Shown here one piece after another: positions 1 to 9,346 of a DNA stretch of 64,000 nt. The translations under genes were made by a program, and so were the position numbers. Under the pieces are notes generated by a model that did no database searches, was not told where the DNA came from, and was given only the letters and a program-made list of their open reading frames with translations. The DNA comes from Faecalispora jeddahensis (GTDB lineage: Bacteria; Bacillota; Clostridia; Oscillospirales; Acutalibacteraceae). The DNA is taken from assembly GCF_000577335.1 (NCBI RefSeq), contig NZ_CBYL010000001.1, positions 124,001 to 188,000 of the forward strand, given 5' to 3'. Numbering within the stretch: position 1 is the first letter of the stretch; each line of letters starts with the position of its first letter.

Positions 1-912
<912 letters not shown>

Positions 913-918
913 TTACGT

Positions 919-1539
919 TCAGCCCACATATTCTTCTTTGTAAAAGTTGTTTCTGAGCATATCCAGACATTCATCAAATTCTTTTTCAAATTTGTTAAAA
1001 TCAGGCTCCGACACGTTCAGCTGCTTTGTAAAGCCGTCCGCAATCCATTGAAGCATCCTGATCAAAGATTTCAGGTTTACGGTATCCTTGAACTTTGAAA
1101 CGTCCGCGCCCTCAAGAACGATTCTATTTCTAAAGTCTTCCCCGCCGTCAATGATATTCTTGATATCGGCCTTTACTTCTTCGTCGTTTTCAAAATACAT
1201 ACCGGCTAAAAAAGCAGGCATCGCAGCATGCTGTTTCATCACCGAAAATTCAATGTTCGACGATATCTTCATTCTGTCAAAAAAATCCGTAACGCTGTTG
1301 TCGAAATGACGATCGATCTCAGCCATCATCGTCTTGCCGCACAGCTCGACCAGGTACAGATATAACGCCTTCTTTGTGCCAAAATAATGGAATACCATCG
1401 CCTTTGAAATCCTCGCCGCGGCAGCGATATCACTGACGGAAGTTTTTTTATATCCATTGATGCCAAACGCTTTGAGCGCCGCATCAATGATACTATTCTG
1501 TTTTTCTTCCGGCAAACAAAAAAATCGTTCCAAATCCAT
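919..1539 (-). CDS. TetR/AcrR family transcriptional regulator
   Basis: A 206-residue one-component repressor. The N-terminal helix-turn-helix (about residues 11-57) has the TetR pattern: IIDAALKAFGINGYKKTSV, then IAAAARISKAMVFHYFGTKK. The C-terminal helical domain, which should bind a ligand, has no recognisable specificity. The ATG at 1539 has only a G-rich stretch upstream as a ribosome site. The start lies 16 nt from a long inverted repeat (1555-1610) that overlaps a possible promoter, which suggests autorepression together with the downstream dikinase gene. The protein resembles the TetR at 6118-6741 in size and layout. Its inducer is unknown; by context it could be the substrate of the dikinase. 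Confidence 0.88.
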   Translation of the reverse strand: MDLERFFCLPEEKQNSIIDAALKAFGINGYKKTSVSDIAAAARISKAMVFHYFGTKKALYLYLVELCGKTMMAEIDRHFDNSVTDFFDRMKISSNIEFSVMKQHAAMPAFLAGMYFENDEEVKADIKNIIDGGEDFRNRIVLEGADVSKFKDTVNLKSLIRMLQWIADGFTKQLNVSEPDFNKFEKEFDECLDMLRNNFYKEEYVG

Positions 1540-1554
1540 TTACCCCCAAACACA

Positions 1555-1610
1555 ATTGACCGAATCGGTTTATAATGCTAAAGATAGCACTATAAACCGA
1601 TTCGGTCAAT
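1555..1610. promoter_or_regulatory. TetR operator: 20-bp perfect inverted repeat overlapping a promoter
   Basis: The arms 1555-1574 (ATTGACCGAATCGGTTTATA) and 1591-1610 are exact reverse complements, and five more inner bases also pair (1576-1580 with 1585-1589). Each arm holds its own small palindrome, ACCGAWTCGGT, so the site reads as two operator copies facing each other. On the minus strand TTGACC (1604-1609) and TATCTT (1581-1586) are spaced 17 bp, a plausible sigma-A promoter lying inside the repeat. A bound repressor would therefore block transcription of tetR and the dikinase. Binding is inferred. Confidence 0.75.
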
Positions 1611-1760
1611 GGATTTGATAAAAATATTTTTGTATTTGTTGTGATGCTATTTCGTTCTCTTTCCCCCACTTGCATCCGCTTGATGATTACGGGAAAGTAA
1701 TAGGGCCTTAAAGCAGTTGAAGCATTTATTCTCTGCTTCTTTCCATGGCAAAGAATTTGC

Positions 1761-2771
1761 CTAAACTGCGTACAGAATATATTCGGTGGGAAACACCGGC
1801 GACCCATAGTAACGTAAATAAAAATGGTAGGATGGGTCGGCTTCATAAATCATGCGTGTCAGTTTCCAAAGGTCTTTGTGATTGTGGTACACGCTTAACG
1901 CGAGCTTCGGATGATTTTTCTTTATTTTTTCCAAGCATCCCAAAAGGGCTTTTTCTTCCCCGCCCTCAATATCCATTTTAATGAAGGTTATGTCTTCCTC
2001 AATATCATCATCTATTTTTACAATCGGGACGGTCATCTCTCCGCTTTCAGAAAGCTGGTTGATGGAAGACAGCTCGTTGGAAGAAAGATACATCGTACCG
2101 TTTCTGTCGCTCGCGCCTTTTTCTTTGATCTCAACATGATCAATATGGAAAAGCTCGATATTCTTTTCGATATATTCAATATTTGCGAGCGCTATCTCGT
2201 AGCAATACAGTTTTTTATAGCAGTCATTTCCGAAAGTCTGTACATAACTGACGAGGGTATCTCCGATAAATCCCCCGACATCTACAAAGACCTCATCTTT
2301 GCTGCATTTTACAATATCGAGATCAAAATACTGGGAAAAGGTTTTGTCATATATCTGATCGATTCTTTTGGGATCTGACATAAGCCAGTAGTAAAGGATA
2401 TTGACAAGTATCCGTTTGGAGCGATAATCGTTCAGGATTTGATAAAGCCATTTGAAATCCTCCCTGTGCTCCACAAAGGCATGGGCTCTGTTTTCTGCAA
2501 GCTCATAATCTTCCTGCTCCGGGTAATAAGTCCCCCAGAGCTTATGCTCATTAATAAAGTTGACCGTGTTATTGTATACCCGGTTATTTGTTGTGCTGAA
2601 ATACTTTAAATTTCGTTTGATGGCCTCCGCCATTTGAGAAACGTCTTTTCCTTCCATAAACTCCATCAGGCTTTCAAATTCCATATCGATTTGGTTCGGT
2701 GTTTCCGGTGAGGAAGCATGATCGATATCGTTAAAATCATTCGCTGCTGAAGATTCTGACTGAGTGGACAT
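1761..2771 (-). CDS. FkbM family SAM-dependent methyltransferase
   Basis: A 336-residue protein whose C-terminal two thirds is an FkbM-type Rossmann methyltransferase. The SAM-binding loop is VFVDVGGFIGDTLVSYV, followed by an acidic strand end (YCYEIA) and the family block ITFIKMDIEGGEEKALLG. The N-terminal roughly 120 residues are an acidic helical extension with no recognised domain. The ATG at 2771 follows AAGGAGAA. FkbM enzymes methylate hydroxyls on sugars, lipids or natural products, and often sit in surface-polysaccharide loci. Here no glycosyltransferase is nearby, so the acceptor is unknown. It appears monocistronic, and its 3' end faces the start of the first tetR cassette. Confidence 0.85.
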   Translation of the reverse strand: MSTQSESSAANDFNDIDHASSPETPNQIDMEFESLMEFMEGKDVSQMAEAIKRNLKYFSTTNNRVYNNTVNFINEHKLWGTYYPEQEDYELAENRAHAFVEHREDFKWLYQILNDYRSKRILVNILYYWLMSDPKRIDQIYDKTFSQYFDLDIVKCSKDEVFVDVGGFIGDTLVSYVQTFGNDCYKKLYCYEIALANIEYIEKNIELFHIDHVEIKEKGASDRNGTMYLSSNELSSINQLSESGEMTVPIVKIDDDIEEDITFIKMDIEGGEEKALLGCLEKIKKNHPKLALSVYHNHKDLWKLTRMIYEADPSYHFYLRYYGSPVFPTEYILYAV

Positions 2772-3660
2772 TCTCTATCATTCTCCTTAAAATTGTGTAT
2801 TCTTGTTATCATATGTGGCTTTGAAGCAAATGGTGTGGCGCGGTTTTGATGGAAGGCGGCATGGACTATGCTATATTTCTGTCAGAATTGACGCGCTGTA
2901 AAATATATGCCGCGAATAGCAAAATAACTATCCGCGGCAGTTCAGTGTATTGATTCAAATCATATCCGACACGTAAAAATGTCAGCCCTCCCATCGCGCG
3001 GCCGATATCTCTTCACTTTGTATCTTTAAGATATCCTGCATCCAGTTGCGTCAGGGTTTCATCGCCGTTTCCGTCATCAGTACGCTGTCCGAATACCGTC
3101 AGTTCTTATCCATCAGTCCAGTTTTACTGTAATTGCCATACCGGGGCAAGCTCCAGCTTGCTGCTGTGTGCCAGGGAAGAAAATTCATTGGCCGAATTTT
3201 CAATTCCATGCCCAACCGGCCGGGCAGGATGTTTTCAAACCCATGCGAAGAAAAACACATTCGCAGCCGCAAAAGAAAGCTCTTTAAAGAGAACACGGGC
3301 CGCAGAATATCGAAAATTGCAGCCCGGGCCTCCAGCATGGCGCAATAATCTTTTTGGCAGATTTCACCTACATTGCCGACCCGTATCGTGCGCTCAATCT
3401 CGGACTGCGATGCACTAAAATTCAGCAAAAAACTTATTTTTTGCAATAAAAACCGCAATACGCGTCGTTCTTTCTCTTATCGAGGAAATCCGCAAGATCG
3501 AAAAAGAGAGAATCAATATAGTTGGCCAACCACGCAAGCCAACGGTACGCCGCATCCACCACATTGTGATAAAGCCGCCGCACCATAATATCTGCCCGAA
3601 TGACATTATCCTCCATGATGCCGTAAAGAGGACCAACCGTGTTTCATCTCATGCATGGGA
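2772..3660. other. About 900 bp without a recognisable gene
   Basis: Several short open frames exist on both strands (for example minus 3099-3458 and 3434-3616), but none shows a family motif or a convincing ribosome site. A minus-strand frame ending at 3013 reads sensibly for about 30 codons (ending LTQLDAGYLKDTK) but has no start, which suggests the decayed end of a gene. A GC-rich imperfect hairpin lies at 2908-2939. I cannot assign a function; decayed coding DNA is the likeliest content. Confidence 0.4.
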
Positions 3661-3668
3661 CAAAAGAA

Positions 3669-3720
3669 AAAGAACTGCCGGCACTCTCCGCACACTTGCG
3701 GAAAGATCCGGCAAGTTCTT
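3669..3720 (-). terminator. Rho-independent terminator after the second dikinase gene
   Basis: The arms AAGAACTGCCGG (from 3670) and CCGGCAAGTTCTT (3708-3720) pair with one bulge. A smaller inner hairpin (TCCGCA/TGCGGA) sits between them. Read on the minus strand the outer stem is followed by a T-rich run. It lies just past the stop codon at 3729. Confidence 0.75.
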
Positions 3721-3728
3721 TCTCTTAT

Positions 3729-6101
3729 TCAGGGACAGTCACGAGGCAAAATGCGCACAATCCCCTGACCGCCGTCAACAAGGACTTTGTCTCCGGTCTT
3801 AAGCAGCGCGGTCGCGTTGCCGCAGCCAACAACCGCGGGGATGCCAAGCTCTCTTGCGACAATGGCGGCATGGGACAAAGGCGCCCCAATGTCGGTCACG
3901 ATTGCCGCGACTCTGGGAAAAAGAGGGGTCCAGCCGATATTCGTGGTTGACGCCACTAATATTTCACCCGTTTTCAGGCTTTCCCCCTCCTCAGGGCCGT
4001 TCAAAACACGCACAATGCCTTCCACCCGGCCCGCCGCGCCGGCAAAGCCCTTTAGCGCTTCGGAGTCTTGCGCGCCTTCGAGCGTTAAAGAGGGATCGTA
4101 ATAGTCCGCTCTTCGGTTGGGATCCTGCATCCACTGAAACGGATTCAATCTGCCGCGGATAATGGACGGCAGCGCAGGCAACGATTGATATTTTTCAAAA
4201 GTCCGGCGTCTGGCCGGAATATGCTGCAGCGCCGCTTTCTCCCCGGAAAGCAAATTCAAAACCTCATCCAGGTAAAGGAAAAAAACATCGTCTCCAATTC
4301 CCGTGAGTTCCCCCGCTTTCTTCGCAAAAGCGCGGTTCACCCGGAAAACTCTGGTCCATTCGGAACGGAAAGCCTCTCTGAGACGGCTGCCTTCCGAAGC
4401 TTCTGCAATCAGCCGGTTCATCTTTTTCGCTTTTTCCGGAGCCTGCTTCTCCAGTTTTTGGAAAGCGCTTTCAAAGCGGGCGTGCTGCTTCTTTAACAGT
4501 TCTTCCGTATCCACACCCGACTCCTGAAACTCTTTGATCTGCTTTTCGAGCCAGGTATCATCCTCCGCAGGGTCGGGGATGGACAGCTCGAATTCATGAG
4601 GGCCCCGGTGGCCGTACTTCATTTGGTACTCTTCCCGGCTCATTTCCCCTCTGACAATTTTTGAGATACCGACGACCGGGCCGAGACTTTCCAGCCCGCC
4701 ACTTCCTCTTAAATTTGACAGCAGTGCAGTCGCGTCTTCCTGATTCAGAATTTTCGGAAGCTGCTGATTGAGTTTGAATAATGCCATCAGTTTTTTTCTC
4801 GGAGCAAAGCGGTTCACCCAAAAAGCTTTGCAGTTGCGCGGCCAAAGCTCTTCTTTCCACAGGTTCAGCAATTCTTTGCCCGTCTCCGCTCCCCGAACGC
4901 GCTCTCTCATTCCCCTGCACCAGTCGGACGCATCTTTCAGATAGCCCGGCGCCGCCTTCATGGCCTCTCTCGATTTTTTCGAGGTCTTTCTGATACCCGG
5001 CAGCATTGCTTTCACCAATTTCAGCCCCGAATACGGGTAGATGGGGATCTCCATTTTCTCAGGCATTGCTCCGAATACTTCGTTCATCTTTTTCAGCGCA
5101 GGCTGATAATCCTTACCGAAAGCCGGATAGATGGACAGCGCCAGACTGATATTCGAGTACATTCTTCCACAGACGTTGCCGGAAAATAAATAATATCCGG
5201 GAATCACCGTTTGTTCCTCATCAATAGCCCGCAGGACGGACCAGCTAAGCGGCGTAAAAACATCGGCCATCGCTTCCCCCACGTTGGTATTGCTCCAGAG
5301 GTAATCTCCGTCCAGGGTATCGTTCCATTCATAGGTGTCCGGGTTGCCGGTTTTCAGGGTCGTAATGGGCCTTGCCTGAAGGAGATACAGCTTTCCCTCG
5401 GCAACAGCCCATTCAATATCCTGCTGGCCGCCCAGTTCCTCCACAAGCCTGGAGGCATATTGATACAGCTTTGCGGCATAGCGCCGAAAATTCTCCGGCC
5501 CCTCATAGCTGCCCTTTGGCCTCGTCAGCTGAAAAGGATACGCGTTCGCCTCTCCCGATACCAACTGCTCCCCCAGACCATAGACAAAATTGCCCGCCAT
5601 GCTTTTGTGGCTGCCGGTGATCGGGTCGGCCGTAAACAAGACCCCCGAAATATCAGAGGGAACCATGAGCATGATGACAATGGAGATCTGATGGGATTGT
5701 TCCATTCCCTGAACGGAACTGTACGCCTTTACCCTTTTAGACTCTCTTGACCGAAAAACCGTGTCGATTGCTTTCCGGATTTCCTCGTCCGTCTTCACGT
5801 TCAGAACGGTTTCAAATTCCCCGGCAAAAGAGACCTGCGCCGAATCCTCACTCAAAGCGGAGGATCTTACCGCAAACAACGCTCCTGCATGGTTTTTTCG
5901 GATGGCATTCAGATGTGCCCTGATCTCATCCCAGGCCGCATCATCCAATTGGTTCCGCTCAAATGCGGATGAAAGCACTACAAAACCTTCCGGCACCGGG
6001 TACCCCGCCTGAAACAGTTTTGCGAGCGTGCCGCCCTTCCCCCCTGCAAACGCCTGCAGCTCCGGGGGCAAGTCTTTAAAATGTCTGACCGTATTTTTCA
6101 T
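3729..6101 (-). CDS. Rifampicin-phosphotransferase-like dikinase (ATP-grasp + middle domain + phospho-His domain)
   Basis: A 790-residue, apparently complete enzyme. The ATP-grasp half carries AGGKGG at residues 19-24, AVRSSALSEDSAQVSFAGE at 77-95 and GVLFTADP at 153-160. The middle domain contains YGHRGPHEFELS. The C-terminal swivelling domain contains IGWTPLF and LSHAAIVARELGIPAVVG, with the predicted phospho-acceptor histidine at His744. The His domain is last and no PEP/pyruvate TIM barrel follows, so this is not a PEP synthase despite the similar length. The order (ATP, substrate domain, His) and the GHRG block match the rifampicin phosphotransferase family, which transfers the beta-phosphate of ATP to a small molecule. 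The substrate is unknown: rifamycins or another hydroxylated compound. It starts 16 nt after the tetR stop, behind GAGGAGGGG, in one operon. Confidence 0.82.
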   Translation of the reverse strand: MKNTVRHFKDLPPELQAFAGGKGGTLAKLFQAGYPVPEGFVVLSSAFERNQLDDAAWDEIRAHLNAIRKNHAGALFAVRSSALSEDSAQVSFAGEFETVLNVKTDEEIRKAIDTVFRSRESKRVKAYSSVQGMEQSHQISIVIMLMVPSDISGVLFTADPITGSHKSMAGNFVYGLGEQLVSGEANAYPFQLTRPKGSYEGPENFRRYAAKLYQYASRLVEELGGQQDIEWAVAEGKLYLLQARPITTLKTGNPDTYEWNDTLDGDYLWSNTNVGEAMADVFTPLSWSVLRAIDEEQTVIPGYYLFSGNVCGRMYSNISLALSIYPAFGKDYQPALKKMNEVFGAMPEKMEIPIYPYSGLKLVKAMLPGIRKTSKKSREAMKAAPGYLKDASDWCRGMRERVRGAETGKELLNLWKEELWPRNCKAFWVNRFAPRKKLMALFKLNQQLPKILNQEDATALLSNLRGSGGLESLGPVVGISKIVRGEMSREEYQMKYGHRGPHEFELSIPDPAEDDTWLEKQIKEFQESGVDTEELLKKQHARFESAFQKLEKQAPEKAKKMNRLIAEASEGSRLREAFRSEWTRVFRVNRAFAKKAGELTGIGDDVFFLYLDEVLNLLSGEKAALQHIPARRRTFEKYQSLPALPSIIRGRLNPFQWMQDPNRRADYYDPSLTLEGAQDSEALKGFAGAAGRVEGIVRVLNGPEEGESLKTGEILVASTTNIGWTPLFPRVAAIVTDIGAPLSHAAIVARELGIPAVVGCGNATALLKTGDKVLVDGGQGIVRILPRDCP

Positions 6102-6117
6102 GATTTTCCCCTCCTCT

Positions 6118-6741
6118 TTACCGATAAAAACAGGTTCTTAGCAGTTCAAAATAAAGATCCATTTCTGATAATATTTCATTAAAATGGAGTTCGGTGACAG
6201 AATGCGCCTTCAGCTTTGCCTGTTCTTTCGCCGCAAAGCCTTCCATCGACCAAATGATGATATTCACGGCTCTTTCGATGTCCGTTCCCTCTTTGAATTG
6301 AGTGATATCAAAACCGCTGAGTACCTTACGGTAGCCATCGGTAATGTAGTCCGCATTCCGGGACTCCAGATCATGTTTTATTTCATCACAGTTTTCCGCG
6401 TTGGCGGTTTGAATGAAGTGCAGCATATCGGGGTGCTTTTCGATCAGCATGAATTCAATCAATAAAACCTGCCGCAGCCTTTTCAAAAGATCTGTTTCCT
6501 CTAAATCGATTTTATCGAAGAACCCCTTCATAACCGTCTCTAAGGTATAATCATATAAAAACAGAAATAAATCCTTTTTACTGTTAAAATAATGGAACAG
6601 CGCACCTTTTGAAATTTCAGCTTCCCGAACGATGTTGTCCGTCGCCGCTTTTTTATACCCTTTTTCCCCAAACTCCCGAAGTGCCGCGTTTAAGATTCTC
6701 TGCTGCTTTTCGGGCTTCAGGCTTTGAAATTTTGAAAACAT
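6118..6741 (-). CDS. TetR/AcrR family transcriptional regulator
   Basis: A 207-residue TetR repressor and first gene of the operon with the 790-residue dikinase. The HTH region is seen in RILNAALREFGEKGYKKAA and ISKGALFHYFNSKKDLF (about residues 14-60). The C-terminal ligand domain is not recognisable. An in-frame ATG lies at 6780, but the ATG at 6741 is preferred: it follows GGAGG with 8-nt spacing, and the upstream ATG has no ribosome site and abuts the operator. It is similar in length and HTH sequence to the TetR at 919-1539, as expected for duplicated cassettes. Confidence 0.88.
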   Translation of the reverse strand: MFSKFQSLKPEKQQRILNAALREFGEKGYKKAATDNIVREAEISKGALFHYFNSKKDLFLFLYDYTLETVMKGFFDKIDLEETDLLKRLRQVLLIEFMLIEKHPDMLHFIQTANAENCDEIKHDLESRNADYITDGYRKVLSGFDITQFKEGTDIERAVNIIIWSMEGFAAKEQAKLKAHSVTELHFNEILSEMDLYFELLRTCFYR

Positions 6742-6781
6742 AAATCGATCCTCCATTTTAATGAAGTGAACACAAAACAAA

Positions 6782-6834
6782 ATTGACTATTCTGGTCAAT
6801 TGGCATTTTAACGCAATTGACCAGAATAGTCAAT
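6782..6834. promoter_or_regulatory. TetR operator and promoter: 20-bp perfect inverted repeat
   Basis: The arms 6782-6801 (ATTGACTATTCTGGTCAATT) and 6815-6834 are exact reverse complements, separated by 13 bp. Each arm is itself a TTGAC...GTCAA near-palindrome, giving two operator-like units. On the minus strand TTGACT (6828-6833) and TAAAAT (6805-6810), spaced 17 bp, form a good sigma-A promoter inside the repeat. The sequence differs from the operator at 1555-1610, so the two repressors probably recognise separate sites. Confidence 0.78.
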
Positions 6835-6872
6835 ACTTATTTTCAGATTATTTTATTGGACGCGGGATTTTT

Positions 6873-8039
6873 TCAGTCACCCACTGAAACGGCACCGACA
6901 GGCGGCGCTTCATAAGCGACTTTTCCGCGGACAACAACCAGCCGCAGATTCAGCGCTTCGTTCAGAACGGTAAAATCCGCCCGTTTTCCTTCCCGGATCG
7001 AGCCGATCTCGCCGTCCATTCCAATTGCGGCGGCGGGGTTGATCGTAGCCGACCGCACAATCTGCCGAAGCGGAATGCCAAACCGCACCAGGTTTTTGAT
7101 TTCGTCCAGCAGGTTTGTCGTAGAACCCGCAATCGTTCCGTCCGCCAGGCGGGCCTCTCCATTTTTGAGAAAAACCTTCTGCCCTCCCAGCTCCGATTCC
7201 CCGTCCGGCAGGCCCGCCGCACGCATGGAATCACTGACGATGATGCTCCGCTTCTCCCCCAGCAGACGGAAGGCCGTGCGCAGCACCGCCGGATGGAGAT
7301 GCAGCCCGTCGCAGATCAGCTCCGCGCGGACATCCGGGGAATCGAACACAGCCCCGACAATCCCCGGCTGCCGATGGTGAAAGCCTGTCATCGCGTTGAA
7401 CAGATGCGTCGCGTGGGTGATCCCCCACTGGAAGCCCTGCATCGCCGTATCGTAGTCCGCTTCAGAATGGGCAACGGACACCGTACAGAACTCAGAGGCC
7501 CGGGTGATAAGATCGCGGGCATTTTCGCATTCCGGGGCAACGTCCACCAAGCGAATGGCACCGCCGCAGCCATGATACAGCCGCAGGAATTCCGCAAAAT
7601 CCGGCAAACGGAGCGCATCGCCCCGCTGTGCGCCCTTTTTCCCCGCGGAGAGATAGGGCCCTTCCATGTGCGCGCCGAGAACGGCCGCGCCCTGCGGCGG
7701 GCGATCCATACAATCCCGAACAGCGGAAAGCGCGGCGGCGATCTGTTCAGAGCTGCCCGTCATGGTGGTCGGGCAGAAGACGGTCACTCCCTTTTTCACC
7801 AGATGCGCGGCCATGCGCTCGATGGCGTCCCGCGTACCGTCGAAGGTATCCGCCCCCGCGCAGCCGTGGATATGGATATCCACAAGACCCGGGAGGATCA
7901 CGCACCCGCTCAGGTCGATACTGTGCCCGGTCCCGGGCAGTTCGGGGCCGATCCGCGCAATTTTCTCCCCGTCTGTCTCAACATCGGCCCGTATGACCTC
8001 AAAGCTGTCGTTAAAGAGCTTTGCATTTTTTAAAATCAA
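6873..8039 (-). CDS. nagA: N-acetylglucosamine-6-phosphate deacetylase
   Basis: A 388-residue amidohydrolase that converts GlcNAc-6-P to GlcN-6-P plus acetate in the cytoplasm. Visible features are the metal-binding DIHIHG (His56, His58), GAHMEGPYLS with the metal-ligand glutamate, the AHSEA and THLFNAM histidine blocks, ICDGLHLHP and the catalytic-Asp block IIVSDSMRAAGLPDG. The start is TTG at 8039, behind AGGAGG with 8-nt spacing; no closer ATG fits. It is the last gene of a minus-strand run, downstream of the fucosidase and nagB, and its product is the substrate of NagB. The length is normal for the family. Confidence 0.95.
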   Translation of the reverse strand: MILKNAKLFNDSFEVIRADVETDGEKIARIGPELPGTGHSIDLSGCVILPGLVDIHIHGCAGADTFDGTRDAIERMAAHLVKKGVTVFCPTTMTGSSEQIAAALSAVRDCMDRPPQGAAVLGAHMEGPYLSAGKKGAQRGDALRLPDFAEFLRLYHGCGGAIRLVDVAPECENARDLITRASEFCTVSVAHSEADYDTAMQGFQWGITHATHLFNAMTGFHHRQPGIVGAVFDSPDVRAELICDGLHLHPAVLRTAFRLLGEKRSIIVSDSMRAAGLPDGESELGGQKVFLKNGEARLADGTIAGSTTNLLDEIKNLVRFGIPLRQIVRSATINPAAAIGMDGEIGSIREGKRADFTVLNEALNLRLVVVRGKVAYEAPPVGAVSVGD

Positions 8040-8053
8040 GCTGATTCCCTCCT

Positions 8054-9346
8054 TTACAAAAGGCTTTCGCCTTTTTCCAGTTCCAGCACAACAACGGTAT
8101 CGCTTTCGTCCGGCAAAGGGCTGCTGGGCAGATTCAGAAACGCATCCGAGTCATTGTCCGGCTGGTTCCACGGCCGGGCGACGCTGACCTCCGATCCATC
8201 GCACAGAAGGCGCGCCGAACGGATTCTGCCCGCCATTCCCGGCAGAATTACCGGGCCAATTCCCCTGTCGAAAATATGCGCATACAGCCGATCCCGGCCC
8301 TGAGTAAATCTTCCCCACTCCGGCTTTTCGTACTCCGCTGCGCGGCAGCCGGTAATGCTTTCTCCGTTTTTCCGCATCCACGCTCCGACTCTGCGGAGAA
8401 TGTCGGCGGCGGGCTCCGGGATCACACCCTGTGCGTCCGGGCCCACGTTCACAATCAGGTTTCCGTTTTTGCTGACGCATTCCACGAGCGCGCGGATGAT
8501 TTCCTTTGGCTGCTTGTAATTCCGATCCGCCGCGCAGTAGCCCCAGTGATCGTTCAGGGTAACACACGCTTCCCATGGAATCGGGCTGCCGTTTTCATCC
8601 GTCATCCCCTTTGGGGGCAGGTACTGCTCCGGCGAAACGAAATCGCCGTACTGCAGGGTGGGGTGGATCGAGCCGGTGTGCCCGCCCATGCGGTCGTTGA
8701 GCACGATATCCGGCTGGAGCGAGCGAATCATCCGGATCAATTCCGTCGCGCCCCACTTCTCGCCCGTCATGTCGTTGATAGAATCCTGATAGGAAAAATC
8801 AAACCACATCAAATCTATTTTCCCATAATTCGTCAGCAGCTCGCGCACCTGCCCGTGAAAGTACCGCAGATAATTCGAAAAATCCTGCGGGATTCCGCGG
8901 TACACTTCCTCATCCCGCATCGGGTGCTGTTTATCGCCGTAGGCAGGGTAATCCGGATGATGCCAGTCAAGCAGGGAGTAATACAGCCCCACCCGGATGC
9001 CTTCCGCTCGGAACGCCTCTACATATTCGCGGATCAAATCGCGCCCGGCGGGGGTGTTTGTGGATTTGAAATCGGTTAGCTTGGAATCGAACAGGCAGAA
9101 TCCATCGTGGTGCTTCGCGGTCATCACCGCGTACCGCATGCCGCATTCTTTCGCAAGCTTTGCCCATTCCCGCGGGCAGTATTCCCTGGGGTTGAACTGC
9201 TCGAAATACCGGCGGTACTCCTCGGCGGTGATCCGCTCGTTGCTCTGCACCCACTCGCCGCGCGCGGGAATCGAGTACAGCCCGAAATGGAGGAACAGGC
9301 CGAAGCGGTCGTTTAAAAATCCCGTCAGCCGATCTGGTGCCGTCAC
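8054..9346 (-). CDS. GH29 alpha-L-fucosidase, cytoplasmic
   Basis: A 430-residue glycoside hydrolase of family 29. Seen are FGLFLHFGLYS near the N-terminus, MTAKHHDGFCLFDSK, VGLYYSLLDWHHPDY and KIDLMWFDF; Asp183 in the last block is the expected nucleophile. GH29 enzymes remove alpha-L-fucose from glycans with retention. There is no signal peptide, so it should act on a short imported fucoside, perhaps fucosyl-GlcNAc or a glyco-amino acid given the NagA/NagB neighbours. I chose the GTG at 9346: it overlaps the nagB stop and follows AAGGAGG, while an upstream GTG at 9373 lies inside nagB. No fucose isomerase or kinase gene is nearby, so the fate of free fucose is unknown. Confidence 0.9.
   Translation of the reverse strand: MTAPDRLTGFLNDRFGLFLHFGLYSIPARGEWVQSNERITAEEYRRYFEQFNPREYCPREWAKLAKECGMRYAVMTAKHHDGFCLFDSKLTDFKSTNTPAGRDLIREYVEAFRAEGIRVGLYYSLLDWHHPDYPAYGDKQHPMRDEEVYRGIPQDFSNYLRYFHGQVRELLTNYGKIDLMWFDFSYQDSINDMTGEKWGATELIRMIRSLQPDIVLNDRMGGHTGSIHPTLQYGDFVSPEQYLPPKGMTDENGSPIPWEACVTLNDHWGYCAADRNYKQPKEIIRALVECVSKNGNLIVNVGPDAQGVIPEPAADILRRVGAWMRKNGESITGCRAAEYEKPEWGRFTQGRDRLYAHIFDRGIGPVILPGMAGRIRSARLLCDGSEVSVARPWNQPDNDSDAFLNLPSSPLPDESDTVVVLELEKGESLL

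Noticed and set aside
3099-3636. Minus-strand open frames of 119, 73 and 60 codons
   Set aside because: No ribosome sites, no family motifs, and they overlap each other in different frames; treated as decayed or non-coding DNA.
3729-6101. Annotation of the 790-residue dikinase as PEP synthase (ppsA) on length
   Set aside because: The phospho-His domain is at the C-terminus and there is no PEP/pyruvate barrel, so the domain order excludes PEP synthase.
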